Shown: positions 53,403-64,000 of the stretch, one piece after another
Position numbering within the stretch: position 1 is the first letter of the stretch
Layout: every line of letters starts with the position of its first letter
DNA from: Enterobacter sp. RHBSTW-00994
GTDB taxonomy: Bacteria; Pseudomonadota; Gammaproteobacteria; Enterobacterales; Enterobacteriaceae
Direction of reading: 5' to 3'
DNA: 64,000 nucleotides
Assembly: GCF_013782625.1 (NCBI RefSeq)
Contig: NZ_CP056199.1
Span: 2,498,588-2,562,587 of the forward strand
Translations under genes and position numbers: made by a program
The notes under the pieces: generated by a model
Told to the model about the DNA's origin: nothing
The model's input: the letters and a program-made list of their open reading frames with translations, nothing else
Databases searched by the model: none

Positions 53403-53520
53403 ATGTTGAGATGACTTAAACAATATGTTGAAGTAAATTAGCATAGCGCGCCTTAGTTGATCAACAAATCGTTTATCAATAGGGGAAAATGCGCTGACTC
53501 ATCAACATAGTGTTGATGAG
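53403..53520. promoter_or_regulatory. Cluster of TGTTGA motifs upstream of the YheO-type regulator
   Basis: ATGTTGA at 53403-53409 and 53425-53431 (22 bp apart), palindrome GTTGATCAAC at 53456-53465 and the large inverted repeat CTCATCAACA-TAG-TGTTGATGAG at 53498-53520. The shared TGTTGA core suggests binding by the adjacent regulator. The last element may also serve as a rho-independent-like stem at the end of ycjF, though no T-run follows it. Confidence 0.55.
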
Positions 53521-53534
53521 CCAGAATAGCGGAA

Positions 53535-54584
53535 TTACGGTGTTTTTTTGTTTAGGGTGTCTTTGAGTTGGCCGACTAATTCGCGACGAAAATCACCCAG
53601 TCGCGGCTTATCGCCGTCGATCCACGGCAGCGGCCGGCAAAGCTCCATTGCTTTAATCCCCAGTCGCGCTGTCAATAACCCCGCACCAATACCTTGTGCC
53701 GCTCGCGCGGAAAGACGCGCCGCAAGATCCTGCGACATCCAGTCCATCCCGACTTCGCGAACCAGTTCACTCGCGCCCGCAAAGGCAATATTCAGCAGGA
53801 CAAGCTTAAACAGTCGCAGACGGCTGTAGTAACCCAGTTCAATGCCGTACAGGGTGGCAATGCGGTTAATCAGACGTAAATTGCGCCAGGCAATAAACGC
53901 CATATCAACCAGTGCAAGCGGGCTGACGGCAATCATCAGCGTGGATTCTGCGGCCGAGCGGCTGATCTCCCGCCGGGCCTGTGCGTCCAGAACGGGCTGT
54001 ACCATATGGGAATATAATGTCACCACTTCCCGGTCATTTTGGGTTTCATGGATGGCGGCGTACCAGCGCTGAAGCGCGGGATGCGACTGGTCTATCCCGG
54101 CCTGGCTCGCCAGTTTTTCACAAAATGCACGGCCTTTACCGGCGGCGTGGCTGTGCAACAGGTCGCGCGCTTCATCACGCTCTTGCGCGCGCTGGCGCAG
54201 ACGCCACAGCCGACGCCACTCTGTGGCAACGGACCCTACGCCAGCACCAATAATCAGCGCCCCGGCGGCACACCCCCCCATCGCCACCCAATCCTGGGTT
54301 TGCCAGGCCGTGGCAGCCCACTGCACACCCTGTCCCACCACACTCACGCCGAAGAGTGCTAACCCCGCGGTGACCATCCTGCGCCAGAGACTGCGCTTAG
54401 GCCGCAAGGCGGCTTCAACTGCGGCTTCAGCCTGCCCTTCGTCCGCAAGTTCCTCTTCCTTCAGTACAGGTGCAAAATGTTCGGCTTGCGGGCCACTAAA
54501 CGTTTTCGCCATTTTTAACGCGTCGTTCTGCCCGGGCTCAAGCGGCCCGGAAAAATCAATCCGTGGCTTCAACGGTTCCGTCAT
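53535..54584 (-). CDS. ycjF: YcjF family inner-membrane protein
   Basis: 349 residues with the YcjF/UPF0283 layout: cytoplasmic N terminus ([30 protein letters not shown]), two membrane segments ([38 protein letters not shown]), a helical domain and a third hydrophobic region ([22 protein letters not shown]). Overlaps the upstream ycjX by 4 bp. Part of the Psp (envelope stress) neighbourhood; biochemical role not known. Confidence 0.93.
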   Translation of the reverse strand: MTEPLKPRIDFSGPLEPGQNDALKMAKTFSGPQAEHFAPVLKEEELADEGQAEAAVEAALRPKRSLWRRMVTAGLALFGVSVVGQGVQWAATAWQTQDWVAMGGCAAGALIIGAGVGSVATEWRRLWRLRQRAQERDEARDLLHSHAAGKGRAFCEKLASQAGIDQSHPALQRWYAAIHETQNDREVVTLYSHMVQPVLDAQARREISRSAAESTLMIAVSPLALVDMAFIAWRNLRLINRIATLYGIELGYYSRLRLFKLVLLNIAFAGASELVREVGMDWMSQDLAARLSARAAQGIGAGLLTARLGIKAMELCRPLPWIDGDKPRLGDFRRELVGQLKDTLNKKTP

Positions 54585-55978
54585 CGCAGTTTATCTCCAA
54601 TCAAAAACTCCAGCGCGGCATCAAGACGAATATGCGGCAGCGGCTGGTCAACATTCATGGCCTGAGGGCGGAATGCCTCAAACTGGAAGCCCTGGTTTTG
54701 CCAGAATGCCTGACCAGGCAAACGTGCAGGCACTTCCCCAGGATAGACAGTGAGCGGCTCTCCATCGCTCAGTCGGTTTCCCCGCAACGCCGGGATCTTC
54801 TCGCCATTCAGATCAATCAACCCACTCTGCGTGGCTTGCACCGAGGCCAACCCCAGGCAATCCATGCTGATACCTTCAAAGGCAGCATTTTGCCAGGCGT
54901 CCTGTACCAATTGCTGTAACAACGACACCATATTAGCGTGCTGATCAAGGGTCACATGGTCCGCTTTCGTGGCAGCAAACAGCAATTTGTCGATAACAGG
55001 CGAGAACAGACGGCGGAATAAGGTCCGTTGCCCATAGTGAAAACTTTGCATCAGTTGCGTCAGTGCCAGACGCATGTCATTGAACGCCTGTGGCCCGCTG
55101 TTGAGTGGCTGGAGACAATCCACCAGCACAATCTGACGATCAAATCGCAGGAAGTGATTTTTATAAAAACCCTTCACCACTTTTTCGCAGTAATAGTTGT
55201 AACGCTCGCGAAGCATACCGGCATTGGTGTGTTTGCCCGCTTGTGCCAGCTTCGACTCTCCTGTGGCATCCACTCCCGGCCACGGGAAAAACTGCAACAC
55301 CGGCGCTCCAGCCAAATCCCCCGGAAGGACAAAGCGCCCCGGCTGGATAAAATGCAGCCCCTGCTCTTTGCATTGGTGCAGATACTCTGTCCAGGCTTCA
55401 GCAATCAATGCCAGACGGTTTTCATCCGCAGGTGCGAGCGGGTCCAGGCCGTCACACAGCTCACGCCATTTTGCCGACCACTCCGCGCGGTGACCCTGTA
55501 ACAAACCGGTCATTTGCCGCGACCAGCTCAGGTAATCCTGCGCCAGCATCGGTAAATCCAGCAGCCATTCCCCGGGGTAATCCACAATTTCGAGGTAGAG
55601 CGTGGAGGTTTCTTTAAAATGACGCATCAACGAGTCATTGGAGCGAAAACGAAGTGCGAGTCGGATCTCGCTTACACCGCGTGTGGGTGTCGGCCATGCA
55701 GGGGGCGAACCGTACAGTTGCGCTAATCCTTCATCATAGGTGAAGCGCGGAATACCAAAATCTCGCTGTGGCACGCGTTTAACACCCAGCAGCCGTTCTT
55801 CACGCACCGCACTGAGCAGAGGCAGCCTCGCTCCGGCGTGCAAATTAAGCAGTTGATTAACCATCGCAGTGATAAAAGCCGTTTTACCGCTACGGCTCAG
55901 TCCCGTAACGGCCAGGCGTAAGTGACGATCAACACCCCGGTTGACCAAAGAATTGAGTTCGTTTTTAAGTCGCTTCAT
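54581..55978 (-). CDS. ycjX: YcjX, P-loop GTPase-like protein of the Psp region
   Basis: 465 residues with Walker [12 protein letters not shown] at about residues 26-36, [17 protein letters not shown] as the switch/Walker B part, and TKADHVT as a G4-type motif. DUF463 family. Induced with psp genes in E. coli and thought to act in envelope stress. It lies 115 bp downstream of pspD, with a hairpin between, and overlaps ycjF. Confidence 0.93.
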   Translation of the reverse strand: MKRLKNELNSLVNRGVDRHLRLAVTGLSRSGKTAFITAMVNQLLNLHAGARLPLLSAVREERLLGVKRVPQRDFGIPRFTYDEGLAQLYGSPPAWPTPTRGVSEIRLALRFRSNDSLMRHFKETSTLYLEIVDYPGEWLLDLPMLAQDYLSWSRQMTGLLQGHRAEWSAKWRELCDGLDPLAPADENRLALIAEAWTEYLHQCKEQGLHFIQPGRFVLPGDLAGAPVLQFFPWPGVDATGESKLAQAGKHTNAGMLRERYNYYCEKVVKGFYKNHFLRFDRQIVLVDCLQPLNSGPQAFNDMRLALTQLMQSFHYGQRTLFRRLFSPVIDKLLFAATKADHVTLDQHANMVSLLQQLVQDAWQNAAFEGISMDCLGLASVQATQSGLIDLNGEKIPALRGNRLSDGEPLTVYPGEVPARLPGQAFWQNQGFQFEAFRPQAMNVDQPLPHIRLDAALEFLIGDKLR

Positions 55979-56064
55979 CGCCGTCCTTTTTGCCTGAAGG
56001 CGTTTGTGTTCTTAAAAATATGACATGGGGGCTATGTGAAAGGAATAAAACCTTAGTGAATATC

Positions 56065-56084
56065 GGCACGCACCGTTGCGTGCC
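56065..56084 (-). other. Stem-loop after pspD
   Basis: GGCACGCA-CCGT-TGCGTGCC, a perfect eight-pair stem, just downstream of the pspD stop. No T-run follows on the minus strand, so it may stabilise the psp mRNA 3' end or cause partial termination rather than act as a classic terminator. Confidence 0.55.
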
Positions 56085-56093
56085 ACAGGAAAG

Positions 56094-56312
56094 TTACTTC
56101 AGTTTTCCAGAGAGTCGACCCGCCAGTTTTCTGAGCATGGGCTCCAGCACCACAGCCAATAACATCCTGACCGGCTTGCGGGCAACAGACTTCACCGCCC
56201 AGCCGGCAACACCTGCGGGGCCATAGCGTAATGCAGTCAGCAGGACCAGTTTACCTGCTATTTTCAGGCCGGGTTTAACCCTCTGCCCCGCCTGTTGCCA
56301 GGAATAATTCAT
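56094..56312 (-). CDS. pspD: PspD, phage shock protein D
   Basis: 72 residues, basic, with a hydrophobic [21 protein letters not shown] region and terminal [19 protein letters not shown]. Matches enteric PspD, a peripheral inner-membrane protein of unknown mechanism. 12 bp after pspC. No pspE follows here, unlike E. coli. Confidence 0.88.
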   Translation of the reverse strand: MNYSWQQAGQRVKPGLKIAGKLVLLTALRYGPAGVAGWAVKSVARKPVRMLLAVVLEPMLRKLAGRLSGKLK

Positions 56313-56324
56313 TCATATCCTCTC

Positions 56325-56684
56325 TTAAAGCTGACGGAAACGACTTCTCAACGTAAACGTATCAGACGTTACATAGCGTTCCATTTCGCGCAAACGGCGC
56401 TCTCCGGCTGCCAGTTCAGCATCAACAGCACTCAGTAAATCGCTGCTGGTTGGTCCGCGTTCTCCCGCCAGTTCAGCATCAGGCATAGGATCAAGCACGA
56501 ACGATAAAATGATGTAGGCCACCAGAGTGATGAACGCCAAACCAAAGAAAATCGACAGTACCGTCACAACGCGCACCAGTTTCACCGGCACGTCCAGATA
56601 GTGGGCCAGTCCGGCGCAGACGCCGCGAACCATGCCTTGCTGTGGGATACGCCACAATTTTTTGTTCAGATTCAGTCCTGCCAT
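56325..56684 (-). CDS. pspC: PspC, phage shock protein C
   Basis: 119 residues. PspC domain (LWRIPQQGMVRGVCAGLAHYLDVPVKLVRVV), a membrane segment (VLSIFFGLAFITLVAYIILSFVL) and an amphipathic C-terminal tail with coiled-coil character. It senses envelope stress with PspB and pulls PspA from PspF. Overlaps pspB by 1 bp. Confidence 0.95.
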   Translation of the reverse strand: MAGLNLNKKLWRIPQQGMVRGVCAGLAHYLDVPVKLVRVVTVLSIFFGLAFITLVAYIILSFVLDPMPDAELAGERGPTSSDLLSAVDAELAAGERRLREMERYVTSDTFTLRSRFRQL

Positions 56685-56908
56685 TAACGATCCCTCCAGT
56701 TCGGATGCTCCGCGTCCAGGATGGCTTCCAGCGCCTGAATGCGTTCGCGCATTTTTTTCGCATCATCAGATAGCTGCGCCAGACGCTGCTGTTCACTCTG
56801 AGACAACTCACCTTGTGAAGAACGATTGCTGTAGTGCAACCATAACCAAATCGGCAGCACAAACAGCACGAAGATGGTCAGGGGAATAGCCAGAAAAAGC
56901 GCGCTCAT
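56684..56908 (-). CDS. pspB: PspB, phage shock protein B
   Basis: 74 residues from ATG 56908 (MSALFLAIPLTIFVLFVLP): one N-terminal membrane segment, then a leucine-rich helical tail (RLAQLSDDAKKMRERIQALE). Works with PspC in stress sensing. The further upstream in-frame Met is not used, as it gives no family match. Confidence 0.95.
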   Translation of the reverse strand: MSALFLAIPLTIFVLFVLPIWLWLHYSNRSSQGELSQSEQQRLAQLSDDAKKMRERIQALEAILDAEHPNWRDR

Positions 56909-56962
56909 GTGTACTCCTTGTCTTTCGGTACGCGGCGGCATACTCAGATGCCGCACACTTTA

Positions 56963-57634
<672 letters not shown>

Positions 57635-57682
57635 TCAATCCTCACAGTTCTGTTATCGGGCGATGCCCTGCTGTAGAGATAA

Positions 57683-57699
57683 TTCAATTTACGTGCCAA
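57683..57699 (-). promoter_or_regulatory. Sigma-54 promoter of the psp operon
   Basis: On the minus strand TTGGCACGTAAATTGAA matches the sigma-54 pattern TGGCAC-N5-TTGC at seven or more key positions, including the -24 GG. It lies 52 bp before the pspA ATG. The remaining 57700-57797 should hold the PspF and IHF sites and the divergent pspF promoter. Confidence 0.8.
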
Positions 57700-57797
57700 C
57701 TTTTTATCTTATTGATTTACCTAATTCTGTTTGATTTTAGAACAGTAACACTCTACTCTCACCTGGTGAATATCACTAATGAATGGTGAATTTAACC

Positions 57798-58775
57798 ATG
57801 GCCGAATTTAAAGATAATCTGCTGGGTGAAGCCAACAGCTTTATTGAAGTACTGGAGCAGGTTTCCCGCCTGGCCCCCCTTAACAAACCGGTATTGATTA
57901 TCGGAGAGCGTGGCACGGGCAAAGAGCTTATCGCCAACCGATTACACTTTTTATCTTCCCGCTGGCAAGGGCCGTTTATTTCCCTCAACTGCGCGGCGCT
58001 GAATGAAAATCTTCTCGATACTGAACTCTTCGGCCATGAAGCGGGCGCATTTACCGGCGCACAAAAACGCCATCCGGGTCGCTTTGAACGCGCCGATGGC
58101 GGCACGCTGTTTCTGGACGAACTGGCGACAGCCCCGATGCTGGTGCAGGAAAAACTGCTGCGTGTGATTGAGTACGGCGAGTTGGAGCGTGTGGGCGGAA
58201 GCCAGCCTTTGCAGGTTAACGTCCGGCTGGTTTGTGCCACCAACGCCAATCTGCCGCACATGGTGGCTGAAGATAAATTTCGCGCTGACCTTCTTGACCG
58301 GCTGGCCTTTGATGTCGTGCAGTTGCCGCCGCTGCGAGAACGCCGCAGTGACATCATGCTGCTGGCGGAGCAATTTGCGATCCAGATGTGCCGCGAACTT
58401 GGGCTGCCGCTCTTTCCCGGTTTCAGCGACTATGCGAGCGAAACCCTGCTGGCGTACCACTGGCCTGGCAACATTCGTGAACTGAAAAATGTTGTGGAAC
58501 GTTCTGTCTATCGGCATGGCAGCAGTGAGACGGAGCTAGACAATATCATTCTTGATCCTTTCCAGCCCACGACCCGCCTCAGCACGTTGCCAGCACCCCC
58601 AACGGATGCCCCTTTACTCCCACTGGATTTGCGCCAGTTTCAGCACCATCAGGAACAACGGTTACTCGAACAGAGTCTGAAGCAGGCGAAATTTAACCAA
58701 AAACGGGCGGCTGAACTGCTGGGTCTGACCTACCATCAATTAAGGGCATTGCTCAAAAAGCATCAAATGCGCTGA
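57798..58775 (+). CDS. pspF: PspF, sigma-54 activator of psp
   Basis: About 325 residues from ATG 57798 (MAEFKDNLLGEANSFIEVLEQV). AAA+ domain with Walker A GERGTGKELIANRLH, GAFTGA loop (EAGAFTGAQKRHPG) and sensor/Walker B TLFLDELATAP; C-terminal Fis-type HTH (NQKRAAELLGLTYHQLRALLKKH). No N-terminal sensor domain, since PspA itself is the inhibitor. Divergent from pspA. Confidence 0.95.
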   Translation: MAEFKDNLLGEANSFIEVLEQVSRLAPLNKPVLIIGERGTGKELIANRLHFLSSRWQGPFISLNCAALNENLLDTELFGHEAGAFTGAQKRHPGRFERADGGTLFLDELATAPMLVQEKLLRVIEYGELERVGGSQPLQVNVRLVCATNANLPHMVAEDKFRADLLDRLAFDVVQLPPLRERRSDIMLLAEQFAIQMCRELGLPLFPGFSDYASETLLAYHWPGNIRELKNVVERSVYRHGSSETELDNIILDPFQPTTRLSTLPAPPTDAPLLPLDLRQFQHHQEQRLLEQSLKQAKFNQKRAAELLGLTYHQLRALLKKHQMR

Positions 58776-58863
58776 CATTATCAGCACTTACCCGCAGACA
58801 TTTTTACGAAGCAGGTGTAAGTGCGATACACTTTGCAGATCGAACCTAAAAACCTTAAAAATT
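58776..58863 (+). promoter_or_regulatory. Short region before sapA with an inverted repeat
   Basis: GCACTTAC (58784-58791) and GTAAGTGC (58817-58824) form inverted arms around a 25-base spacer; a possible promoter has TTTACG at 58803 and GATACA at 58825 (16-bp spacer). Promoter call is tentative. Confidence 0.4.
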
Positions 58864-60504
58864 ATGCGTCTGGTTTTATCGTCCCTGTTTGCACTCGGTC
58901 TGTACAGCAGTCTGGCCTTCGCTGCGCCTGAACGAGCTGCGCTTCCTGATATTCGTGATAGCGGTTTTGTCTATTGTGTCAGCGGACAAGTAGACACCTT
59001 TAACCCGCAAAAAGCGGGCAGCGGGTTGATTGTCGATACCCTCGCGGCTCAGCTTTATGACCGTCTGCTGGATGTCGATCCTTATACTTATCGCCTGGTC
59101 CCGGAGCTTGCCGAAAGCTGGGAGGTGCTGGATAACGGCGCAACCTACCGTTTTCATCTGCGCGATGACGTTGCTTTTCAACATACGCCATGGTTTACCC
59201 CAACCCGTAAGCTTAATGCGGATGATGTCGTCTTTACCTTCCAGCGTATCTTTAATCGCAACCACCCCTGGCATAACGTCAACGGGGGCAGCTTCCCCTA
59301 TTTCGATAGCCTGCAATTTGCCGACACCGTCAAAAGCGTACGCAAGCTGGATAACCGGACGGTAGAGTTCAGCCTGACACGCCCGGACGCCTCTTTCCTG
59401 TGGCATCTGGCAACACACTATGCATCCGTCATGTCTGCTGAGTATGCCGCGCAGTTGACCAAACAAGACCGCCAGGAGCTATTGGACAGACAACCTGTTG
59501 GCACAGGCCCATTCCAGATGGCCGAGTACCGTTCCGGGCAATATATTCGCCTGCAACGCCACGAACATTTCTGGCGGGGCACACCGTTGATGCCGCAAGT
59601 TGTGGTTGATCTCGGCTCCGGTGGAACGGGCCGACTCTCCAAACTGCTGACCGGCGAATGTGATGTTCTCGCCTGGCCTGCTGCAAGCCAGCTCACCATC
59701 CTGCGTGACGATCCGCGCCTGCGTCTGACATTGCGCCCTGGTATGAATATCGCTTATCTGGCGTTTAACACCGATAAGCCGCCACTGAATAACCCAGCCG
59801 TTCGTCATGCACTGGCGCTGGCGATCAATAATCAGCGTCTGATGCAGTCGATCTATTACGGCACAGCAGAAACGGCTGCATCGATTTTACCTCGCGCATC
59901 ATGGGCCTATGACAGTGAAGCAAAAGTCACTGAATACAATCCGGCGAAAGCCAGAGCACAGCTCAAGGCTCTGGGTGCGGAAAATCTCACGTTACAGCTC
60001 TGGGTTCCGACCAGTTCACAGGCGTGGAACCCAAGCCCGCTGAAAACCGCTGAACTGTTGCAGGCTGATATGGCGCAGGTTGGCGTGAAAGTGATCATCG
60101 TTCCTGTTGAAGGCCGTTTCCAGGAAGCGCGTCTGATGGACATGAATCATGATTTAACTCTGGCTGGCTGGGCCACCGACAGTAATGACCCGGACAGCTT
60201 TTTCCGTCCATTGCTGAGCTGTGCAGCCATTAACTCGCAGACTAACTACGCTCACTGGTGTAATCGTGAGTTCGACGCAGTGCTGCAAAAAGCACTCTCT
60301 TCACAACAGTTGGCCTCACGTATCGATGCCTACGATGAAGCGCAGAACATTCTTGCGAAAGAATTACCCGTGTTACCGCTTGCCTCCTCTCTGCGCCTTC
60401 AGGCATATCGCTATGATATTAAAGGGCTTGTTCTGAGTCCGTTCGGCAATGCCTCCTTTGCGGGCGTTTCACGCGAAAAAGAACAAGAGGTGAAAAAACC
60501 GTGA
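58864..60504 (+). CDS. sapA: SapA, periplasmic peptide-binding protein
   Basis: 546 residues with a signal peptide ([20 protein letters not shown]) and an OppA/DppA-type solute-binding fold: [89 protein letters not shown]. SapA binds host antimicrobial peptides or heme for uptake through SapBCDF and gives resistance; in E. coli the complex has also been linked to putrescine export. First gene of the operon; overlaps sapB by 4 bp. Confidence 0.95.
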   Translation: MRLVLSSLFALGLYSSLAFAAPERAALPDIRDSGFVYCVSGQVDTFNPQKAGSGLIVDTLAAQLYDRLLDVDPYTYRLVPELAESWEVLDNGATYRFHLRDDVAFQHTPWFTPTRKLNADDVVFTFQRIFNRNHPWHNVNGGSFPYFDSLQFADTVKSVRKLDNRTVEFSLTRPDASFLWHLATHYASVMSAEYAAQLTKQDRQELLDRQPVGTGPFQMAEYRSGQYIRLQRHEHFWRGTPLMPQVVVDLGSGGTGRLSKLLTGECDVLAWPAASQLTILRDDPRLRLTLRPGMNIAYLAFNTDKPPLNNPAVRHALALAINNQRLMQSIYYGTAETAASILPRASWAYDSEAKVTEYNPAKARAQLKALGAENLTLQLWVPTSSQAWNPSPLKTAELLQADMAQVGVKVIIVPVEGRFQEARLMDMNHDLTLAGWATDSNDPDSFFRPLLSCAAINSQTNYAHWCNREFDAVLQKALSSQQLASRIDAYDEAQNILAKELPVLPLASSLRLQAYRYDIKGLVLSPFGNASFAGVSREKEQEVKKP

Positions 60505-61466
60505 TTATTTTTACCTTGCGTCGGTTACTGCTGCTGCTGATTACGCTCTTTTTTCTGACGTTTATCGGTTTCAGCCTAAGTTATTTCACCCCACATGCCC
60601 CGCTTCAGGGCTCGTCATTGTGGGACGCATGGCTGTTTTGGTTTAATGGTGTGCTGCACTGGGATTTTGGCGTCTCCAGTATTAATGGACAGCTCATCTC
60701 CGAACAACTGAAAGAGGTTTTCCCGGCAACCATGGAATTGTGCATCCTGGCGTTTGGGTTCGCACTGATGGTCGGTATTCCCGTTGGTATGCTGGCCGGG
60801 ATTTACCGCAATAAATGGCAGGATAAGTTTATCAGCGCCCTTGCCCTGCTTGGCTTCTCGATTCCTGTCTTTTGGCTGGCCCTGTTGCTGACGCTGTTCT
60901 TCTCGCTAACGCTAGGCTGGCTGCCAGTTTCTGGCCGTTTTGATCTGCTCTATACCGTAAAGACCGTGAGCGGATTCGCGATCATCGACGCCTGGCTCTC
61001 AGACTCGGTCTGGCGGCATGAGATGATCATTAGCGCACTGCGCCATATGGTGTTGCCGGTTCTGACGCTTGCCGTTGCCCCCACAACGGAAGTGATTCGG
61101 TTGATGCGAATCAGCACCATTGAGGTGTTTGATCAGAACTATGTGAAAGCTGCTGCTACGCGAGGTCTCTCTCGCCTGACAATTTTGCGCCGCCATGTGT
61201 TGCACAATGCTCTACCCCCAGTGATCCCCCGTCTTGGACTGCAATTTTCAACCATGCTGACACTGGCCATGATCACTGAGATGGTCTTTAGCTGGCCTGG
61301 ACTGGGACGCTGGTTGATCAATGCCATTCGTCAGCAGGACTATGCCGCTATCTCTGCGGGTGTCATGGTCATTGGTTCGCTGGTCATTATTGTTAACGTG
61401 CTCTCCGATATTCTGGGCGCGATGGCTAACCCGCTGAAGCATAAGGAATGGTATGCCTTACGATAG
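60501..61466 (+). CDS. sapB: SapB, ABC permease
   Basis: 321 residues, six membrane segments, with the DppB-type N-terminal helix ([29 protein letters not shown]). Cytoplasmic EAA loop: [30 protein letters not shown]. Start GTG/ATG overlaps sapA (GTGA at 60501). Forms the channel with SapC. Confidence 0.95.
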   Translation: MIIFTLRRLLLLLITLFFLTFIGFSLSYFTPHAPLQGSSLWDAWLFWFNGVLHWDFGVSSINGQLISEQLKEVFPATMELCILAFGFALMVGIPVGMLAGIYRNKWQDKFISALALLGFSIPVFWLALLLTLFFSLTLGWLPVSGRFDLLYTVKTVSGFAIIDAWLSDSVWRHEMIISALRHMVLPVLTLAVAPTTEVIRLMRISTIEVFDQNYVKAAATRGLSRLTILRRHVLHNALPPVIPRLGLQFSTMLTLAMITEMVFSWPGLGRWLINAIRQQDYAAISAGVMVIGSLVIIVNVLSDILGAMANPLKHKEWYALR

Positions 61467-62343
61467 CGTTTACAGCGAAAAGCGCACGCCGGGTGCGCTA
61501 CGCACCGTGTGGCGTAAATTCTACGGTGACACGACAGCAATGATCGGCCTTTACGGCTGTGCCGGGCTGGTATTGCTGTGCGTCTTCGGTTCATGGTTTG
61601 CACCTTACGGTCTGGATCAGCAGTTCCTTGGCTATCAGTTACTGCCGCCATCCTGGTCCCGCTACGGCGAGGTCTCTTTCTTCTTAGGCACAGACGATCT
61701 CGGACGTGATGTGCTGAGCCGCCTGCTGAGCGGTGCTGCGCCTACGGTAGGCGGGGCATTTGTGGTGACGTTAGCGGCCACAATTTGCGGACTGGCACTG
61801 GGCATCTTTGCCGGTTCGACTCGTGGCCTGCGTTCGGCGGTGCTGAACCATATTCTGGATACGTTGCTTTCAATCCCGTCTCTGCTGCTGGCCATCATTG
61901 TCGTGGCGTTTGCCGGGCCACATCTTTCCCACGCCATGTTCGCCGTCTGGCTGGCAATTCTGCCCCGTATGGTTCGTTCGGTTTACAGCATGGTGCATGA
62001 TGAACTTGAGAAAGAGTATGTTGTTGCCGCCCGACTGGACGGCGCGACGACGATGAATATTCTGTGGTTTGCCGTACTGCCTAATATCGCCTCTGGTCTG
62101 GTGACAGAAATTACACGCGCCCTCTCAATGGCGATTCTGGACATTGCCGCACTTGGTTTTCTTGATCTTGGTGCTCAACTTCCGTCTCCGGAATGGGGTG
62201 CAATGCTCGGCGATGCACTGGAACTGATTTATGTCGCCCCCTGGACGGTCATGTTGCCCGGGGCCGCCATTATGGTCAGCGTGTTGTTGGTCAACCTGCT
62301 TGGCGACGGAATTCGCCGGGCGATTAATGCGGGGGTGGAATAA
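61453..62343 (+). CDS. sapC: SapC, ABC permease
   Basis: 296 residues, DppC-type: N-terminal cytoplasmic part, first membrane helix ([20 protein letters not shown]), [20 protein letters not shown], and the EAA loop [24 protein letters not shown]. Overlaps sapB by 14 bp and sapD by 1 bp. Confidence 0.95.
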   Translation: MPYDSVYSEKRTPGALRTVWRKFYGDTTAMIGLYGCAGLVLLCVFGSWFAPYGLDQQFLGYQLLPPSWSRYGEVSFFLGTDDLGRDVLSRLLSGAAPTVGGAFVVTLAATICGLALGIFAGSTRGLRSAVLNHILDTLLSIPSLLLAIIVVAFAGPHLSHAMFAVWLAILPRMVRSVYSMVHDELEKEYVVAARLDGATTMNILWFAVLPNIASGLVTEITRALSMAILDIAALGFLDLGAQLPSPEWGAMLGDALELIYVAPWTVMLPGAAIMVSVLLVNLLGDGIRRAINAGVE

Positions 62344-63335
62344 TGCCGTTACTCGATATCCGCAATCTGACCATCGAATTCAAAACCAGTGAAGGCTGGG
62401 TTAAGGCTGTTGACCGGATCAGTATCACGCTTGCAGAGGGTGAGATTCGCGGTCTGGTCGGTGAATCAGGATCAGGAAAGAGTCTGATCGCCAAAGCCAT
62501 TTGCGGGGTGGCGAAAGATAACTGGCGCGTGACGGCAGATCGTATGCGCTTTGATGACATTGACCTGCAACGCCTCTCCCCGCGCGAACGCCGCAAGCTG
62601 GTGGGACACAATGTCTCCATGATCTTTCAGGAGCCGCAATCCTGTCTCGACCCGTCAGAGCGGGTGGGGAAACAGCTGATGCAAAATATCCCCGGCTGGA
62701 CATATAAGGGGCGTTGGTGGCAGCGTTTTGGCTGGCGTAAGCGTCGGGCAATTGAGCTATTGCACCGTGTCGGGATTAAAGATCACAAAGATGCAATGCG
62801 TAGCTTCCCGTATGAACTGACCGACGGTGAATGTCAGAAAGTGATGATTGCCATTGCGCTGGCTAACCAGCCACGTTTGCTGATTGCCGATGAGCCAACA
62901 AACGCGATGGAGCCGACCACTCAGGCGCAGATTTTCCGACTGTTGACTCGTCTGAATCAAAATAACAACACCACCATTTTGCTGATCAGTCATGACCTCC
63001 AGATGTTGAGCAAATGGGCTGACAAGATTGATGTCATGTACTGCGGGCAGACGGTAGAAACGGCCATCAGTGAAGAGCTGGTCACTACGCCACATCACCC
63101 ATATACCCAGGCATTGATCCGCGCGATTCCTGATTTTGGTAGTGCAATGCCGCACAAAAGTCGTCTTAATACCTTACCTGGCGCAATCCCATTGTTAGAG
63201 TCACTACCGATTGGTTGCCGCCTGGGGCCACGTTGCCCCTATGCCCAGCGCAAGTGTATTGAAACACCGCGGTTAATGGGGGCCAAAAATCATCTTTATG
63301 CCTGCCACTTCCCGCTGAACATGGAGAGAGAGTGA
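62343..63335 (+). CDS. sapD: SapD, ABC ATPase
   Basis: 330 residues. Walker A GESGSGKS, Walker B LLIADEPT and switch His ISHD. The signature motif is unusual, [13 protein letters not shown] in place of LSGGQ. C-terminal oligopeptide-transporter extension with a Cys-rich [15 protein letters not shown], which in the family may bind an Fe-S cluster. Pairs with SapF. In E. coli SapD also gives ATP dependence to Trk potassium uptake. Confidence 0.95.
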   Translation: MPLLDIRNLTIEFKTSEGWVKAVDRISITLAEGEIRGLVGESGSGKSLIAKAICGVAKDNWRVTADRMRFDDIDLQRLSPRERRKLVGHNVSMIFQEPQSCLDPSERVGKQLMQNIPGWTYKGRWWQRFGWRKRRAIELLHRVGIKDHKDAMRSFPYELTDGECQKVMIAIALANQPRLLIADEPTNAMEPTTQAQIFRLLTRLNQNNNTTILLISHDLQMLSKWADKIDVMYCGQTVETAISEELVTTPHHPYTQALIRAIPDFGSAMPHKSRLNTLPGAIPLLESLPIGCRLGPRCPYAQRKCIETPRLMGAKNHLYACHFPLNMERE

Positions 63336-63336
63336 A

Positions 63337-64000
63337 ATGGTCGAAACGTTGCTGGAAGTGCGTAATCTGCGTAAGACCTTTCGCTACCGTACCGGTTTGT
63401 TCCATCGTCAGACGGTTGAAGCCGTGAAGCCGCTGAGCTTTACCCTGCGTGAAAAACAGACGCTGGCGATAATTGGCGAGAACGGCTCCGGAAAATCTAC
63501 GCTGGCGAAAATGCTCGCGGGCATGGTAGAGCCTTCTGGTGGGGAAGTCCTGATTGACGATCATCCCCTGACATTTGGTGATTACTCCTTCCGAAGCCAG
63601 CGCATTCGAATGATCTTTCAGGATCCCTCGACGTCGCTTAACCCTCGCCAGCGCATTTCACAGATTCTGGATTTTCCATTGCGCCTGAATACCGAACTGG
63701 AGCCCGAAGAGCGCCGTAAACGGGTCATCGAAACGCTTCGTTTGGTCGGGTTACTGCCGGATCACGTCAGTTACTATCCGCATATGCTGGCGCCAGGGCA
63801 AAAGCAGCGTCTGGGACTGGCCCGCGCGCTTATCCTGAGGCCGAAAGTGATTATTGCTGATGAAGCCCTGGCCTCACTGGATATGTCGATGCGTTCGCAG
63901 TTAATTAACCTGATGCTGGAATTACAGGAAAAACAGGGTATCTCTTATATCTATGTGACCCAGCATTTAGGCATGATGAAACATATCAGCGATCAGGTGC
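63337..64000 (+). CDS. sapF: SapF, ABC ATPase (runs off the window)
   Basis: First about 221 codons of SapF, cut by the window end. Walker A GENGSGKS, Q-loop MIFQDPSTSLNPRQRI, signature region MLAPGQKQRLGLARAL, Walker B VIIADEALASLD and switch VTQHLG are seen. Compared with classic transporters, the Walker B Glu is kept, LSGG is replaced by APGQ and the switch Ser-His by Gln-His. Starts 1 bp after sapD. Confidence 0.93.
   Translation, partial: MVETLLEVRNLRKTFRYRTGLFHRQTVEAVKPLSFTLREKQTLAIIGENGSGKSTLAKMLAGMVEPSGGEVLIDDHPLTFGDYSFRSQRIRMIFQDPSTSLNPRQRISQILDFPLRLNTELEPEERRKRVIETLRLVGLLPDHVSYYPHMLAPGQKQRLGLARALILRPKVIIADEALASLDMSMRSQLINLMLELQEKQGISYIYVTQHLGMMKHISDQV

Noticed and set aside
55990-56226. 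78-codon plus-strand frame opposite pspD
   Set aside because: Antisense to pspD with no supporting signal.

Overview
The window is Gammaproteobacterial chromosome, almost certainly Enterobacteriaceae and most like the Enterobacter/Lelliottia/Leclercia group. The right third carries the standard backbone of that family (mppA, mpaA, ycjG, tpx, tyrR, ycjF-ycjX, psp operon, pspF, sapABCDF) in its familiar order. The genus is an inference; no rRNA or other species-level marker is present.

Bases 1 to about 41,480 are one large type VI secretion (T6SS) locus, all on the minus strand. Read in the direction of transcription the order is tssB, tssC, tssK, tssL, an OmpA-domain tssL partner, hcp, a transcription terminator, clpV, vgrG, a large cell-wall-degrading effector, three small exported proteins (probable immunity), PAAR, a membrane protein, tssM, an AcrVA2-like gene, tssA, tssF, tssG, tssJ, then a nested series of vgrG/effector cassettes, then tssE and a VasL/TssA-like gene, and finally a frameshifted gene of SANT-type repeats at the window edge. 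The gap between tssJ and tssE has worked as a cassette accretion site. Two near-identical 2.7 kb segments (truncated or complete tssJ plus vgrG) and a third 1 kb vgrG scrap each head a different effector/immunity set. The first is a zinc metalloprotease with a periplasmic candidate immunity protein. The second is a Tox-REase-5-type nuclease with an Imm52-like partner. The third is a ruined S-pyocin/colicin-type HNH DNase followed by two Im-family immunity genes, the first of them split by a 7-bp tandem repeat.

Bases 41,480 to 43,780 form the junction between T6SS and backbone: a long AT-rich upstream region of tssB with an FNR-type box and a perfect 16-bp palindrome, an AlpA-family gene, a broken P4-type integrase and a cluster of four inverted octamers next to the integrase start. 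This suggests an old, immobilised island boundary next to mppA.

Bases 43,780 to 64,000 are backbone. mppA, mpaA and ycjG form a murein-peptide recycling group (uptake, cleavage, epimerisation). tpx is a periplasmic peroxidase, followed by an exported DUF4432 protein, and tyrR is the aromatic amino acid regulator. Between tyrR and ycjF sits a small operon of a YheO-type regulator, a PLP serine/threonine dehydratase and an AlaX-type tRNA editing protein. The psp operon (pspA-D, with ycjX and ycjF following on the same strand) is divergent from its activator pspF and has a visible sigma-54 promoter. sapABCDF encodes an ABC peptide importer; sapF runs off the right edge.

Most striking observations: an anti-CRISPR AcrVA2-family homologue embedded by overlapping codons in the T6SS core operon; the direct-repeat cassette structure; a two-headed cell-wall effector with LprI-like candidate immunity proteins; and the repeat-disrupted DNase immunity gene.
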